64,000 bases of DNA, taken from Branchinecta lynchi. Taxonomy: Eukaryota > Arthropoda > Branchiopoda > Anostraca > Branchinectidae. The notes beneath the pieces were generated by a model. It was not told the DNA's origin. It ran no database searches and saw only the letters and a list, made by a program, of their open reading frames with translations. Where the stretch lies: contig JAKZAP010000013.1 of assembly GCA_023053575.1 (NCBI GenBank), forward strand, positions 196,001 to 260,000. Reading direction: 5' to 3'. Of the stretch, positions 23,343-35,300 are shown piece after piece (within the stretch, counting starts at the first letter, position 1; every line of letters begins with the position of its first letter). Both the position numbers and the translations under genes were made by a program.

Positions 23343-26300
23343 TAACTGCAGTAAAAAAGGCTTTCGCCTCTGTTAATTTCTCAGGCACTGTGTACACTAA
23401 ATTCAATTTCAGCCAGGTGTCGATCCACGCCTGCTTTAAACTGATTGATATTTTCGGCATTTACGACATTTTCGGGGAGATTATTCCAGTATTCCACTAT
23501 CCGGTTTTTGAAGCTCCATTTTCCAATGTCTTTTCGGAATTTCTCACCACGAATTTTCAAGCTGTGTCCTCTGAGACCGTTATGATTGAAAGTGAGGACA
23601 TCATCAGGCCTTATGTTATCATAGTAACTATGACAAATCTTAAAAGTTTCAATCAAAACACCTCGGAGGAATCTATAAGATAAACTGGGTAATCGTAATT
23701 TTTTAAGTCGATGTTCATAAGGCAGATGGCGAATGGCTGGCACTGTTTTTGTTGCTCGTCTCTGAACTTGCTCAATGGCGACGATGTCCTTGTTATAGAA
23801 AGGCCTCGTTGTTACGTGGCCATATTCAATGAGTGGACGAGCTAGAGCCTTAAATAAAGTAGGAAACAGGGAATTGTCCTTGAATGTAAATGTCCTTCTC
23901 ATAAGATTTACAATTCTGGTAGTTTTCTTGATGATAGTTTCGTAATGTGTTGAAAATTTTAGATCTGTATCCATAACTACCCCGAGGTCACGCTCAGAGG
24001 TGGTTATCGAAATCGTCCTTCCGTCCAAGGTGTAACGATGGTCAAGGGTAGTAGGGCCAAGACGAAGGTGATGACATTTATCGGTATTGACCTCCATGGC
24101 CCATTGAGTCATCCACTGGCAGATCTTGTCAAGGTCTTTTTGAAAGGACTCGGCATCGTGCAATCCCTTTATACCTCTGTATAGCTTAGTGTCATCAGCG
24201 TATAGCATAACTGGAGAGCTGATATCTTCAGTTAGGTCATTTATATAAATGTTGAAGAGAAGGGGACCGAGAACACTTCCTTGTGGTACGCCGCTAAGAA
24301 CATTCACCTCCGTGGTGCTAAGCTGGCCATCCACTCGTACTCGCTGTGTTCTGGAGGTTAAGAAATCCTCTATCCAAGCTAAATTTTGTCCGATCACTCC
24401 CAAGCGTTTCAGTTTCAAAAGGAGCCTTTTGTGCGGTACTTTATCTAAGGCTTTTCGTAAGTCAATATAGAGAACATCCACCTGTATCCCCGCGTCGATC
24501 ATTGCTCTCCAGGCTTCACTGGCCAGTAGAAGCTGAGCTTCTGCAGATCTCCTACGCATGAATCCAAACTGGCTTTTGGAAATGTCAGTCAGATGTTGGC
24601 TGAGGTGATCCGCAAGGAGGGACTCAAAAGTTTTGCAAGGGATGCTTGTCAAACTTACTGGTCTATAGTTTGATGGGATTTGCCTGGAACCGCTTTTGAA
24701 TATGGGAGAAACGATGGCTTTTTTCCAAAGTGAAGGTAGCTTTCCGCTTGCGTATGATTTTTTGAAGATCTCGTAAAGCGGCAGTTGGATTTCAGATGCC
24801 AGTTCACGCAAGACCCTAGGATGAATGTTGTCGGGTCCTGGGGATTTATGAGGGTCTAAATTTTTTAGTTTGATATAAACGTCATTTACCGAAAAATCAA
24901 GGTCTGGAATCGGTGCCTTTTCATTGTCAGACGAAAACTCCTCAGTTGTTTCAGGTTCCCTTGTGAAAGCTGATTCAAATTGTCGGTTTAGAAGGTTGGC
25001 TTTTTCCTCCGCATTACTTGTTGTTTTGCCTGAGTCTGGGTCTCGAAGTTCCGACACTCCGTGGTTAAGCTTACGCTTGGAGTTTACAAATTTCCAGAAG
25101 GCTTTAGGATTTGTTTTGGACTGCTCCGCGACACGTTGCTCCCTTAAAGTCTGTTGGTTTCTCTTTTCTTTACGGACCTTGTTTCTCAGTCTGACAAATT
25201 TCTTTCTGTCTTCTTGGCTTTCAGATATCCTTGAATTCTTCCACGCTTCTTGTTTCGCTTTTATCAAGTTTACGGTCGTTCTAGGTAAGGTCGGACGTTT
25301 GTATTTTTGGTAAACTGGAATATACTTCTCCACTAGATCCTGAAGAGCTACCGTGAAACTTTCATACATATGTTCACTTGATGCAGGATTTGCGAACTTC
25401 TCTGACCAATCGATATTTGCGGCAGCATTTCGCATCGCCCTGTAATCCCCCTTGGCGTAGTTTTTCCGATTTCGATAATATTCTTCATTTTTCACGGTGA
25501 CGTCAACTTCAAACATGATCGTCGCGTGATCTGATTTCCCAACTGGAGATCCTACCTCGAGCGACTTTATGACATCGGTATCTGTTACAAGCAACAGATC
25601 AAGCAGGGAAGGTTCATCTGATCCACGTATTCGAGTAGGCTGATCGACAAGCTGTTCAAGGAAGTTGTCATGTATTGTTCTGAGGAACAATTTTTGCGAC
25701 GTCGAACCACTATCTTCCTGTTGATGAGACATTTTCCAGTTAATTTCTCGGTAATTGAAATCTCCTACTATGATTGTGGTCGCTCTGTTTTTCCTGCATT
25801 TTTTGTTGATCTCGTCGAAAAGAAACTGGTCATTTTCCATAGTGCTGTGTGGGCTTCTGTAAAATATCCCTAAGTTCAGGGGCCTACCATCGGTAATATG
25901 CAATGATAGCCATACACACTCTTGACTAGTGGTAGATTCAGAGGTGACTGTTAGGCTGCTTCTGACGTAGATTATTATTCCTCTACCTTTGTCGTTCTCA
26001 ATGTTTGTTTCGTGTGTCTTGTAGCCGTCAAAGGACAGCTCTGACAGCGCAGGTAGGAAGCGACAATTTTTTGGCTTGGCTTCGATTATGGCAACAACGT
26101 CGGGATCAGTGATTGCGATTAGGATTTTTGTTTCATCAAGTTTGTTGAGGAGCGAATCTGCGTTAAAGTAAAGGCATTTCAGCGCTTTCGGAGGTTCTTT
26201 GGAGTCCAAGGTTGTTCTCATACATCTGTTACTTCCTGAAGTAGAGCTTCCTGATTTTGTTGATGGAATTTCTTTTGGTTGAGAGTGGCTTTGTGCTTCG

Positions 26301-29300
26301 ATATTCACCCATGATCGCGTCTGGTTTGGATTTAAACGACCGTCTCCCACCTTATTTGGTGGCGATCTCGATCGTTTTCTGCGAAAGGTCCTCTAGTGGT
26401 CACTGTGAGAAACTCGTGTCTCGGTTTTGGTTGAGTCTGAACTGCCGGTGGCCATAAGGAGTGGGCTCGTTGAGCTTCTTGCCCGGTTCGATGCATGGGT
26501 CTCCAAAAGTTGTTTATTTGTGCAATTGGCTGTTGAGCTCTCATGTTCTCTCTGTTGGGAATCATCGTGGTTCCGAAGGGTTCGTTCGTTGGTGAAGGTT
26601 GGAAGGATTTTGCTTTGGGCCGGAATCGATGCAGGTAGTTTTTGGACCGTCCAAGATCGATATCTAGCAGTGGTGTCGGTAGTATCCGCCCAGGGCTTCT
26701 TCTGATGTGCTGTACTGCTGGTCTGGGTTCCTGGTTCCATTGACGGTGTTGTTGTGGCTGAGCCGACAAACTCGGCGGAGGGTCGCGGTGGAGACCCAAG
26801 AAGTTTTTTGAACTTCGCTGGTTGGAAGAACGGTCGAGTGTGCGGCTAACTATTTTGCTCGGATGAATATCGGGGCACAGAGGGTTGAAGCACAGTCCGT
26901 GCGAGTATTTCGGACAAATGCGTGTGTGCGGGGCGTTGCAAAGCTGATTGCCGCAGTTGCCTGAGAGAAACTGGGGACAGATGTGACGGAACTTGCAGTT
27001 GTCGTTCTTGCATCGGTTCTGGAGAAAGTAAATGCACGGTTGAATTCCCTTCTTGAACTGCACCTGTGTAGGACGAGGAGTGCCGTGCGAGGGTAATTTC
27101 TGACCATTTATCCCGGTTAGTTGATTTAAGCTTGCGGGAGTAGAGTCTTCTTTCTCATCGCTCCACCTGTCAGTGACAGTCGATGCACTTGAAGGAGGAT
27201 CGGTTGTCTCGCTGTCTAGAGTAATTACAACTTCGGATATCTCTAATTCACTGGAACCATCTTCAAGCCTGCGAATCTTTTTTTCTAACGTTGCTATCCT
27301 GTTTTCTTTCCTCTCTATCAATTTCTTCAGTTTTGCAATTTGGGATTGTAGGGTAGCAACACTGTCTGATGTTCCTGGTGTGTCTGATGCGTCGTTGTGA
27401 GCATTGAAGGGGGCGATTTCAGACAAGGTTGGCTGATGCTGCTGAGAGACATTCTGAGCTGTGACATCCTCGGAGGCCGAAATCGGTTTGTGAGTGCATA
27501 CTTTGCAAACCCACCTATCATTCTTCTTCCGCTCGGCTATAGTAGTTTCCGCGCAGTGAGGGTGGAACCAGTCGTTGCAATGGGTGCACGAAAAAGTTCC
27601 ATAACCGCACTTTCTGTTGCATTCAGGGCAGAAGTATTTCCTGCCCTGTCCGGTTACTTTATCAGTTCCTTTTGTTCCGTTCCTGTCCACACTTTGCGTT
27701 GAATGGGCTGGGCATGCTTTGCAGTTCCAAGTGGTGGTTTTCTTCCTAGCTGCATGGCTAATTCCAGCGCATTTCGGGTGAAAAAATGCATTACAGGAAC
27801 TACAGGCAATGGTGGCTCCTCCTGAACTCTTGACACAATCTCCACACACGGGTTTCTTCCGCTTAACAGCCATCTAAGAATCTCAACGGTCGCTCTGACG
27901 GTAGGTCACGTGTCCTTCTTGATTTTTCAACGGCTACTTTGCAAACTTGGCTCGGATTGAGATGTTCACTCGACGACGGTTAGTCAACGACTATATTGCG
28001 AAGCAATGAAATGGTTACCCTCTCTAGTTATTTTTTATACAGTATACTCAGGGACCAGCTGTCCCTGGCAAGTGCGGTTTCACCTATCGTCGACAACACC
28101 CCGATGAAAAATTTATCTGAAAATAGTAGTATGAAGTTATACGAAAAAGTAGCATGCAGTACGAACTGATGCTACTACATGCTTCTACGACAAGGCTACC
28201 GTTTTACTGCATTCTACTGCATGCTCCTATTAGCAAGACAGGACGCTAGATACTACTGCTTAAGATTGGCCCAGTCTGAGGCACATTAAATATTAGCATT
28301 CTTTACTATTACATATTAATACATGCAAGTTTTTCGTACAACTATCATACAACTACGCAGGCTACAAATTTTCCATCGGGATTACCCCGAAAAAGGAACA
28401 AAGACTTACTAACTGAACCATCTCTTCGAATTTCTCGGTTTCATACTTTCGAAGGTTCTTGTAGTCTTCGACTGATGTGACATCAAGCTTATGCTTGGTC
28501 TTTGGCTTGGGGGGCTCGAACGGACAGGTCAGGATGGCGATTTTCACATTCCTTAGTTCCTGGTGAGAAGATAAAATTAAAAATTCTCGTAATAAATACT
28601 AATTCCACCAGACTATTTTTTTCATTCTGAGGACTACTGGGAGACACTCCCCCTCCCATAAAGAAACAGAAAGTGGCCTAAACTAATACAGTATGGGCTG
28701 TCTAGATGCTTCTTAGCCAGCTCAGTCGGATTCGACAAGGAAAGAAAAACAAGAAACCAACTTTTCCGAGGCTTGCGCGCGCACTTCTATCGGCCATATA
28801 TCCAATTACAATTATAAGAGAAACTACTTCATCGGTATTTCACCGTAATAACTGTTCTGAAAGAAGATCCATGGTTAAAGCTGGTATACTAAAACCATGA
28901 CTGAGAGTATTACTATTCAGTATTATTTAGCACAGCGTCTGGCTCAAATGACTATGAGAAAACCATCTAAGAATTTCACCATGCAGGCCCACTGTAACGA
29001 ACCTAAATGCCTTAACACATGATAAAGAACGCGTGTACTACACTACATTGATATTCTGTAAAAAAAAAAAGAAAAAAAAGTACACTGTTCTGACGGAAAT
29101 CCTGTGATTGAAGCAGCAAGACTATTATCGCGAATAAAATGCTCCACTCAGTATTGTATAGCACAGCGTCTGGCTTAAACAGCTATAGGAAACTATCTAA
29201 GAATTTCGCCATGCAGACCAAACCAAATGCCTGAAACTAGGCCACTTTAGTTAGGGATGAACGACTACCATATTACAGTTATATTTTGCGGGAAAAAATA

Positions 29301-32300
29301 GGTTGTTCTGAAGGAAATCATGTGGTTAAAGCAGCAAGACTAGAATCACGAATAAAATTCTCCGCTCAGTATTGTATAGCATAGCGTCTGGCTTAAAGAG
29401 CTATAAGAAAACTATTTAAGAATTTCACCATGCAGACCAAACCAAATGCCAAAAACTAGGCCACTTAGCTATCAACGACTACCACATTACAGTTGAATTT
29501 CGCGAGAAAAAATTGGCTGTTCTGAAAGGAGGCCTGTGATTGTCGCAGAAAAGACTAGAACCACAAATAAAATTCTCCGCTCAGTATTGTATAGCATAGC
29601 GTCTGGCTTAAACAGCTACTGGAAAACCGTCTAAGAATTTCACCATGCAGACCTTAATGGTCCAAAATCGCCAAACCGGCACGTCTACCACACTAGTAGT
29701 ATTCTGTGAAAAGATAGCTGTTGAGAAGGAAGGCCTGTGATTGAATCGGAAAAGACTAGAACCACAAGTGAAAGGCTCGGCTCAGTATTGTATAGCATAG
29801 CGTCTGGCTTAAAGAGCTATAAGAAAACTATTTAAGAATTTCACCATGCAGACCAAACCAAATGCCTAAACTAGGTCACTTAGCTATCAACGACTACCAC
29901 ATTACAGTTAAATTTCGCGAAAAAAAATTGGCTGTTCTGAAAGGAGGCCTGTGATTGTCGCAGAAAAGACTAGAACCACAAATAAAATTCTCCGCTCAGT
30001 ATTGTATAGCATAGCGTCTGGCTTAAACAGCTACTGGAAAACCGTCTAAGAATTTCACCATGCAGACCTTAATGGTCCAAAATCGCTAAACCGGCACGTC
30101 TACCACACTAGTAGTATTCTGTGAAAAGATAGCTGTTGAGAAGGAAGGCCTGTGATTGAAGCGGAAAAGACTAGAACCACAAGTGAAAGGCTCGGCTCAG
30201 TATTGTATAGCATAGCGTCTGGCTTAAATGGCTATAAAAACCATCTAAGAATTTCACCATGCGGGTATCAACCCGAACAACCGCTTGTCCATCAATGACT
30301 ATCAAAATCAAATTAATTTGCTCGCATTTATTTGAAATTAAATTAAAACATTACGAAGGTCCGAGATTCAAACTATTACAAACAGGGAACAAGCTTTTCA
30401 GTATCAAGCAAGTTTAAACCAACACGGGTCAGCATCAAGTTGGTAGTATTTTGCGGAAAAAACGGCTGTTCTGAACGAAGATCTATGATTAAAGCTGAAA
30501 GACTAGAATCACAAATGAAAACCACTCAGTATTGTATAGCATAGCGTCTGGCTTAAACGGCTACAAGAAGACCATCTAAGAATTTCACCATGCATATTGG
30601 TATAACGACGACCAAAAGACTAGCGTTTGCCCATCAATCGCTATTCTGACCGAATTCTGATGCATCACATGCATGTTTCCCCCCCCCCCCCGTGACGCAA
30701 ATTTCGCAAGCGTAATTTAGCACGCGAACCCATATCGAACTATGTGTGCGAGTTGCTTCCGGGATGTGCCTGAAAAAACATAGCTCGCGCAAACTGAAAC
30801 AGCGAAATATTTTTGTTGTACTATGGCCCTATGTACAATACATACATACATTCAAATTGGAAAGTACAGAACGATTCTGAACACGACCCTAAAATATTCA
30901 TAGCAACAGTTGTTCTGAAGAAACATCGGTGGTTAAACATGAAACACCAAAACCAGGAATGAAAGGGGTATCTTCAGTATTATTTAGCACAGCGTCTGGC
31001 TTAAATGGCAATGAGAAAACCATCTAAGAATTTCACCATGCACAGTAAACGTAAGGATACCGCAATCAATACCGTCTAAGCCTTTGTGATGGAGTTGTTC
31101 CACAAATAACGCCAGCGCCTATCCCGCAGCATCTCATGCATTGTCGGACTGAAGGAGATCGTGTACAGAGATGGTTGTTATTATTTGCATGGTAGTCACA
31201 TTTAGTCCTTCAAAGAATAAACTTGTTTTTACCTGTTATTGAGTATTATAATAAACAAAAAAGAGCGGCCTTCACACCCTTAAGACTCACTTACAAATAG
31301 CCACGGTAAAAAAAAATGTAAACAGTCTACCCCCCCCCCCAAAAGGCAAGGGCATTCGAACCTGAATGTTCTTCATCCTAATGGGTTTTCACTATAGCCT
31401 AGAGCTCTGAGTACAGGAGACAGCCCAGCCAGGAGCAGACATATATTATCACAGTCAGTAGTAGAAATTAATGGGCCCTGCACATATATTTATTGTGGGA
31501 CTGTCACATGCCACAGCCTATTTGAAATTCTTGATTTTTGAAGAATTTTTCCTCTTTTTATGTGACTGTTTTCTTATTCTTACCAAGAAAGAACTTGTCC
31601 AAAAAGGGGGATGTTCTATTAAACAGCGCTCGAACTACTAACAGAGCCAACAGAGGTGAAAAAAGACCAGCTGCAATAAGGCGCAATTTGAGCAACCATC
31701 TACATTAAGCTAAAAATGTTCGAGACTTACCTTTGGCATTTGAGAATGGGAGAAGTCTTTATCCACGACAACTCCTTTGACAAGCATTGTGTCTTCCAGC
31801 TTGCCACCAACTTTGCCTTCAACTTTGATTAGCTCGAAGTTAACATCTTTCAATTCCCTGTCGGCAACAGCCATGACTGCGTTGACGGCGATCTCAGCCA
31901 TCTGGCGGTGGCATTTGTTAATACTAGAAAAATGACAACGGTTATTATGACGGTGTCTCTGCTGACAACCGGCCAAATTTTTTGCCCGAATGCACTTTAT
32001 TTTTGTATACATAGCATGCCTGACGAGAGAACAAATATTCGTGTGTTTTTTTTTAAATACTATACAAATACTTTTGAAAAATAGTGGGAAATTAAATTGA
32101 CTGAATTGCCTAGAGAATCTTCAGGGCGGAAGAATATACACAAGTAGTTTCTCCACAGGGTCCACAGCATACATTTCGCATTTGCTGCTAAGAAGGTTAT
32201 TACTTGAAATGAAGAGTTTTCCAGTGTAACCAGGACGGAGATTGGGAAGCCGTCAATACCGTTATTACAACATTCCCTCTAACGGAGCGGATGTCTAGCC

Positions 32301-35300
32301 TTAAATGACCCGTCGTGGTTATTACGATAATGCAACCTATTTCCGTAGTAGCATTCATTAAAGCACGCCTCACACTATTTACTGTTTATGTTCCAATACT
32401 CAAGGTTATCTGAATACTGTAAAGCTAGGCTCTGCTTTTAAAAAAATATCCACTGCCTTGCCAGTTTTAACCCTTTTCCCAGGCCCACTGACTTCTAGCA
32501 AGATCTCGGCAATATTGGGAAAACCGGTTTTACGCATCAGTAGCATGATCAGCGAACACCTGTCCGGAACCTAGTGCGCATGGAAACTAAAGTGGATCAC
32601 GGCAAATGCAAAGACGCTGAGGTGTTGTTAGAGGGTCAGAATGTAATCTAGAAAATCTGGATCTCCGGGTTTAAGAACTAATGAATGATATTACGGAAGT
32701 AGCTTGGATTGGCAGTATACGTACGACAGGTCCTTTATACCCACTAACGATACCACACTAATCTTTGCTCTTGTCGCAATTCACTGTTTTCCATAGCACC
32801 ACACTCCCGACGAGTGTTCGCGTCTCATACTACTGATGCTTAAAACCAGTTATCTTAGTTTTGCGAAGTTTTCGCTATAAGTCAACGGGCTCGAAAAAAG
32901 GCTTAAAACAGCCGAAGCCGTGGATAAGTTGTTAAAAAACATCTTAGTTTTATAGTATTCAAATAGTTTTGAAGACTGGAACATGCGAGATGAGCTTTAA
33001 AGTTCAATGGGCACATCAAACTACCCAATCCCACTCTGTAACAACCTAGGAACAATGCTTACCCCCTAGATCAGCAGCTTTTTCAACAGTTTCTTCTCTG
33101 TGATATTTCAAAGCGTAATTTCTTGGGCCAGTACATGCTCAACATACTTGCTTGGACAAAGGTAAAAGTGATGTCTCTTACAATACTTAGTTGATCTTTA
33201 TTTTATGCATAAATCAGCTTGTATAATTCAGATTTGAATAGCTTATTTGTTTTTGAATGTTTTTTGTAGCTATGTTATTTTTTATAAGCTTATTGCATAT
33301 TCTGGTACATTTTATAAAGCAAGCTAGTCAAGCTTCACAACACCATTCCACAAAGAAAATTTCGAATAGGCACTTTAAGTCATGGAACTTCTAATGAAAA
33401 ACTATAATCATCAGATAAACTGCATTTGCGGCTTGACTTTGGTGACATCTCAAATATATCCTTTTCTATCAAGCATTGCTGGGAGTTTTTGAATTTCCTG
33501 CCACAATATCCCAGCTCCTAAGATTTGGATCGCCGAAATGCAAGAGAGGTAAAGACAAGGAATAACAAGAGAACGGCCGATTTTCGTAGCGCCTTCTAAA
33601 GGAAGTCGGAAATGTTTATTTGTGAAGCATTTAATACAAAGTAAATCATTAGAAGTGTCCATTGTGCTTTAAGTATAATCTAGAATTGCCGTTATTGGGT
33701 GGGTTCCGGGTAAGGGGCTGCGAGCGTTCAGTGGCAGAAAGCAGCAAGTAAAGACGCACATTTTCCTAGTTCTTTGAACGCAAATGACCGGCTAAGTAAA
33801 AATAGTAGCCACAATGACAAGAAATTACTTTTATCTGTCAACAAGTTTTGAAGACTGAGAAATAAGTAATTCTAAATCACTATGAAATGATAATAACATA
33901 ATAATAATAGCAATATAAATGCACCAAAAAGCTTCCGCCCCTATACATTTCTCATAACACCAAGTACACTAAACTGAATGCCAGCCCAGTAATAATGGTT
34001 CAACAATGGTTCTTATAGCCATCTTACCAATACCCTAAGTGGCTGTTCTGTTCAAAAGAAGAAGTAATGGGAATGACTTACATCTTGGAACCTAATGTCG
34101 TCATTGCTGTTTCGATCAGTGGTTCCAGATTATCTGGATCCACTGGGAATGTATCAGCAATTGTGCTGAGATGTTGGGTGGCTATTCTGGCTGCCATTTC
34201 ATATCCATCAGCAATTCTAATAGGGTGGATACCTTTGTCCAGCAGATCTTCAGCTTGCTCAAGTAGTGCACCAGCCAAAACTAGGAAAAGAAATTATCAT
34301 GGTACAACCTTTAAAAACACAAACTATATTTAAATACAAATATTTCAAAGGTAAAAAGACAGAACTAGGAACAGAAAAGTTAAACAATATCTCAAGAGGA
34401 ATAATTGTGTTTATTAATAAAAAGAAGTATCAAGTACTTAAATATTCAGGTAATCTGTTTACTCTTTTTTTATGTTATTATTGTTTGCTCTTGTCCTGTC
34501 CTAGCCGACACTGCTACCGTTCTGAAGAACTTTGTTCGTCTCCTGAAGTGGGAGAATTCCAGATCCGGAAGTAATCTGATTTAAAGCGAACTAGCCGTCC
34601 TCTCACCCATAATTAATGAAAAAGCCAGCACAAGGACCATTATTCTAGTCAGACCAGGTCCTCATCAGGAGCTTTCCTTCGATGGGCATAATGGAGTCTT
34701 ACGAATAACGAAGAATTCTGTATTGTCGTCTGATCCTAACCGGAAGATGAGTACAGAGATATAGGAAATTAGTAAATCTTATTAAAAACTGCAGTTGTTA
34801 CTGCAAGCACCTAAGGATTTTCCCAAGACACGAGAGTTGAATGTAAAAGCGTGACGGCGGCTCGCTAGCTTCCACAGTCACTATAAATACTTTTCATGAA
34901 AAGAATAATTTTATTTTTATATTTTATCAGAACGTCTGGACAGGTCCGATAAGGGAATACTGACTCTGTAGTGTTTTTTCGTACATGTGTAGGCTATGTG
35001 TGGGAGAATGTCCTGGGGAGGGGTTAGAAGGACCTTGAATGGGACTAGTCAAGGTATTCCATTCATGTAGTTGTAATCACCGCCCTGGGAGAGTGGGCAA
35101 GTGATAGGGATGCTCAGTGTGATCAGACTTCACTGTGAGGGACAATGAAGCTTACCAACAACACCAGTGGTTCCATCTCCTATCTCATCATCCTGGGACT
35201 GGGACAGCTGAACCATGAGTTTAGCTACCTGGTGATCCACATCCATCATTTGCATAATGGTTGCACCATCGTTAGTAATTGTGATGTCCCCGTCAGCAGA

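Larger units (their letters stand above)
23299..28098 (-). mobile_element. CR1/L2-like LINE, apparently full length, in CCT5 intron 5
   Basis: The two intact ORFs, about 200 bp of 5' leader and a (TTA)n tail define the unit. The 3'UTR between the ORF2 stop (23381) and the tail is only about 38 bp. CR1/L2 elements typically end in short tandem repeats rather than poly(A). The 5' limit is uncertain; I place it before the inverted-repeat element that starts at 28100. No clear target duplication was found. Confidence 0.85.

Noticed and set aside
23390..27702. Plus-strand ORFs opposite the LINE
   Set aside because: They are shadows of ORF1 and ORF2.
28853..31043. CRISPR-like or satellite array
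   Set aside because: Units are 130 nt with spacers of 70-320 bp, diverged, and structured as two hairpins. The organism is a eukaryote.
28853..31043. Plus-strand C/D snoRNA with a CTAAGAATTTCACC antisense element to 18S
   Set aside because: The 12-14-nt complementarity is real, but no C (RUGAUGA) or D (CUGA) boxes sit at the right places, and G-U pairs favour the minus strand.
31330..31420. Possible tRNA B-box (AGGTTCGAATGCC, minus strand)
   Set aside because: No matching A-box at proper distance and no cloverleaf.
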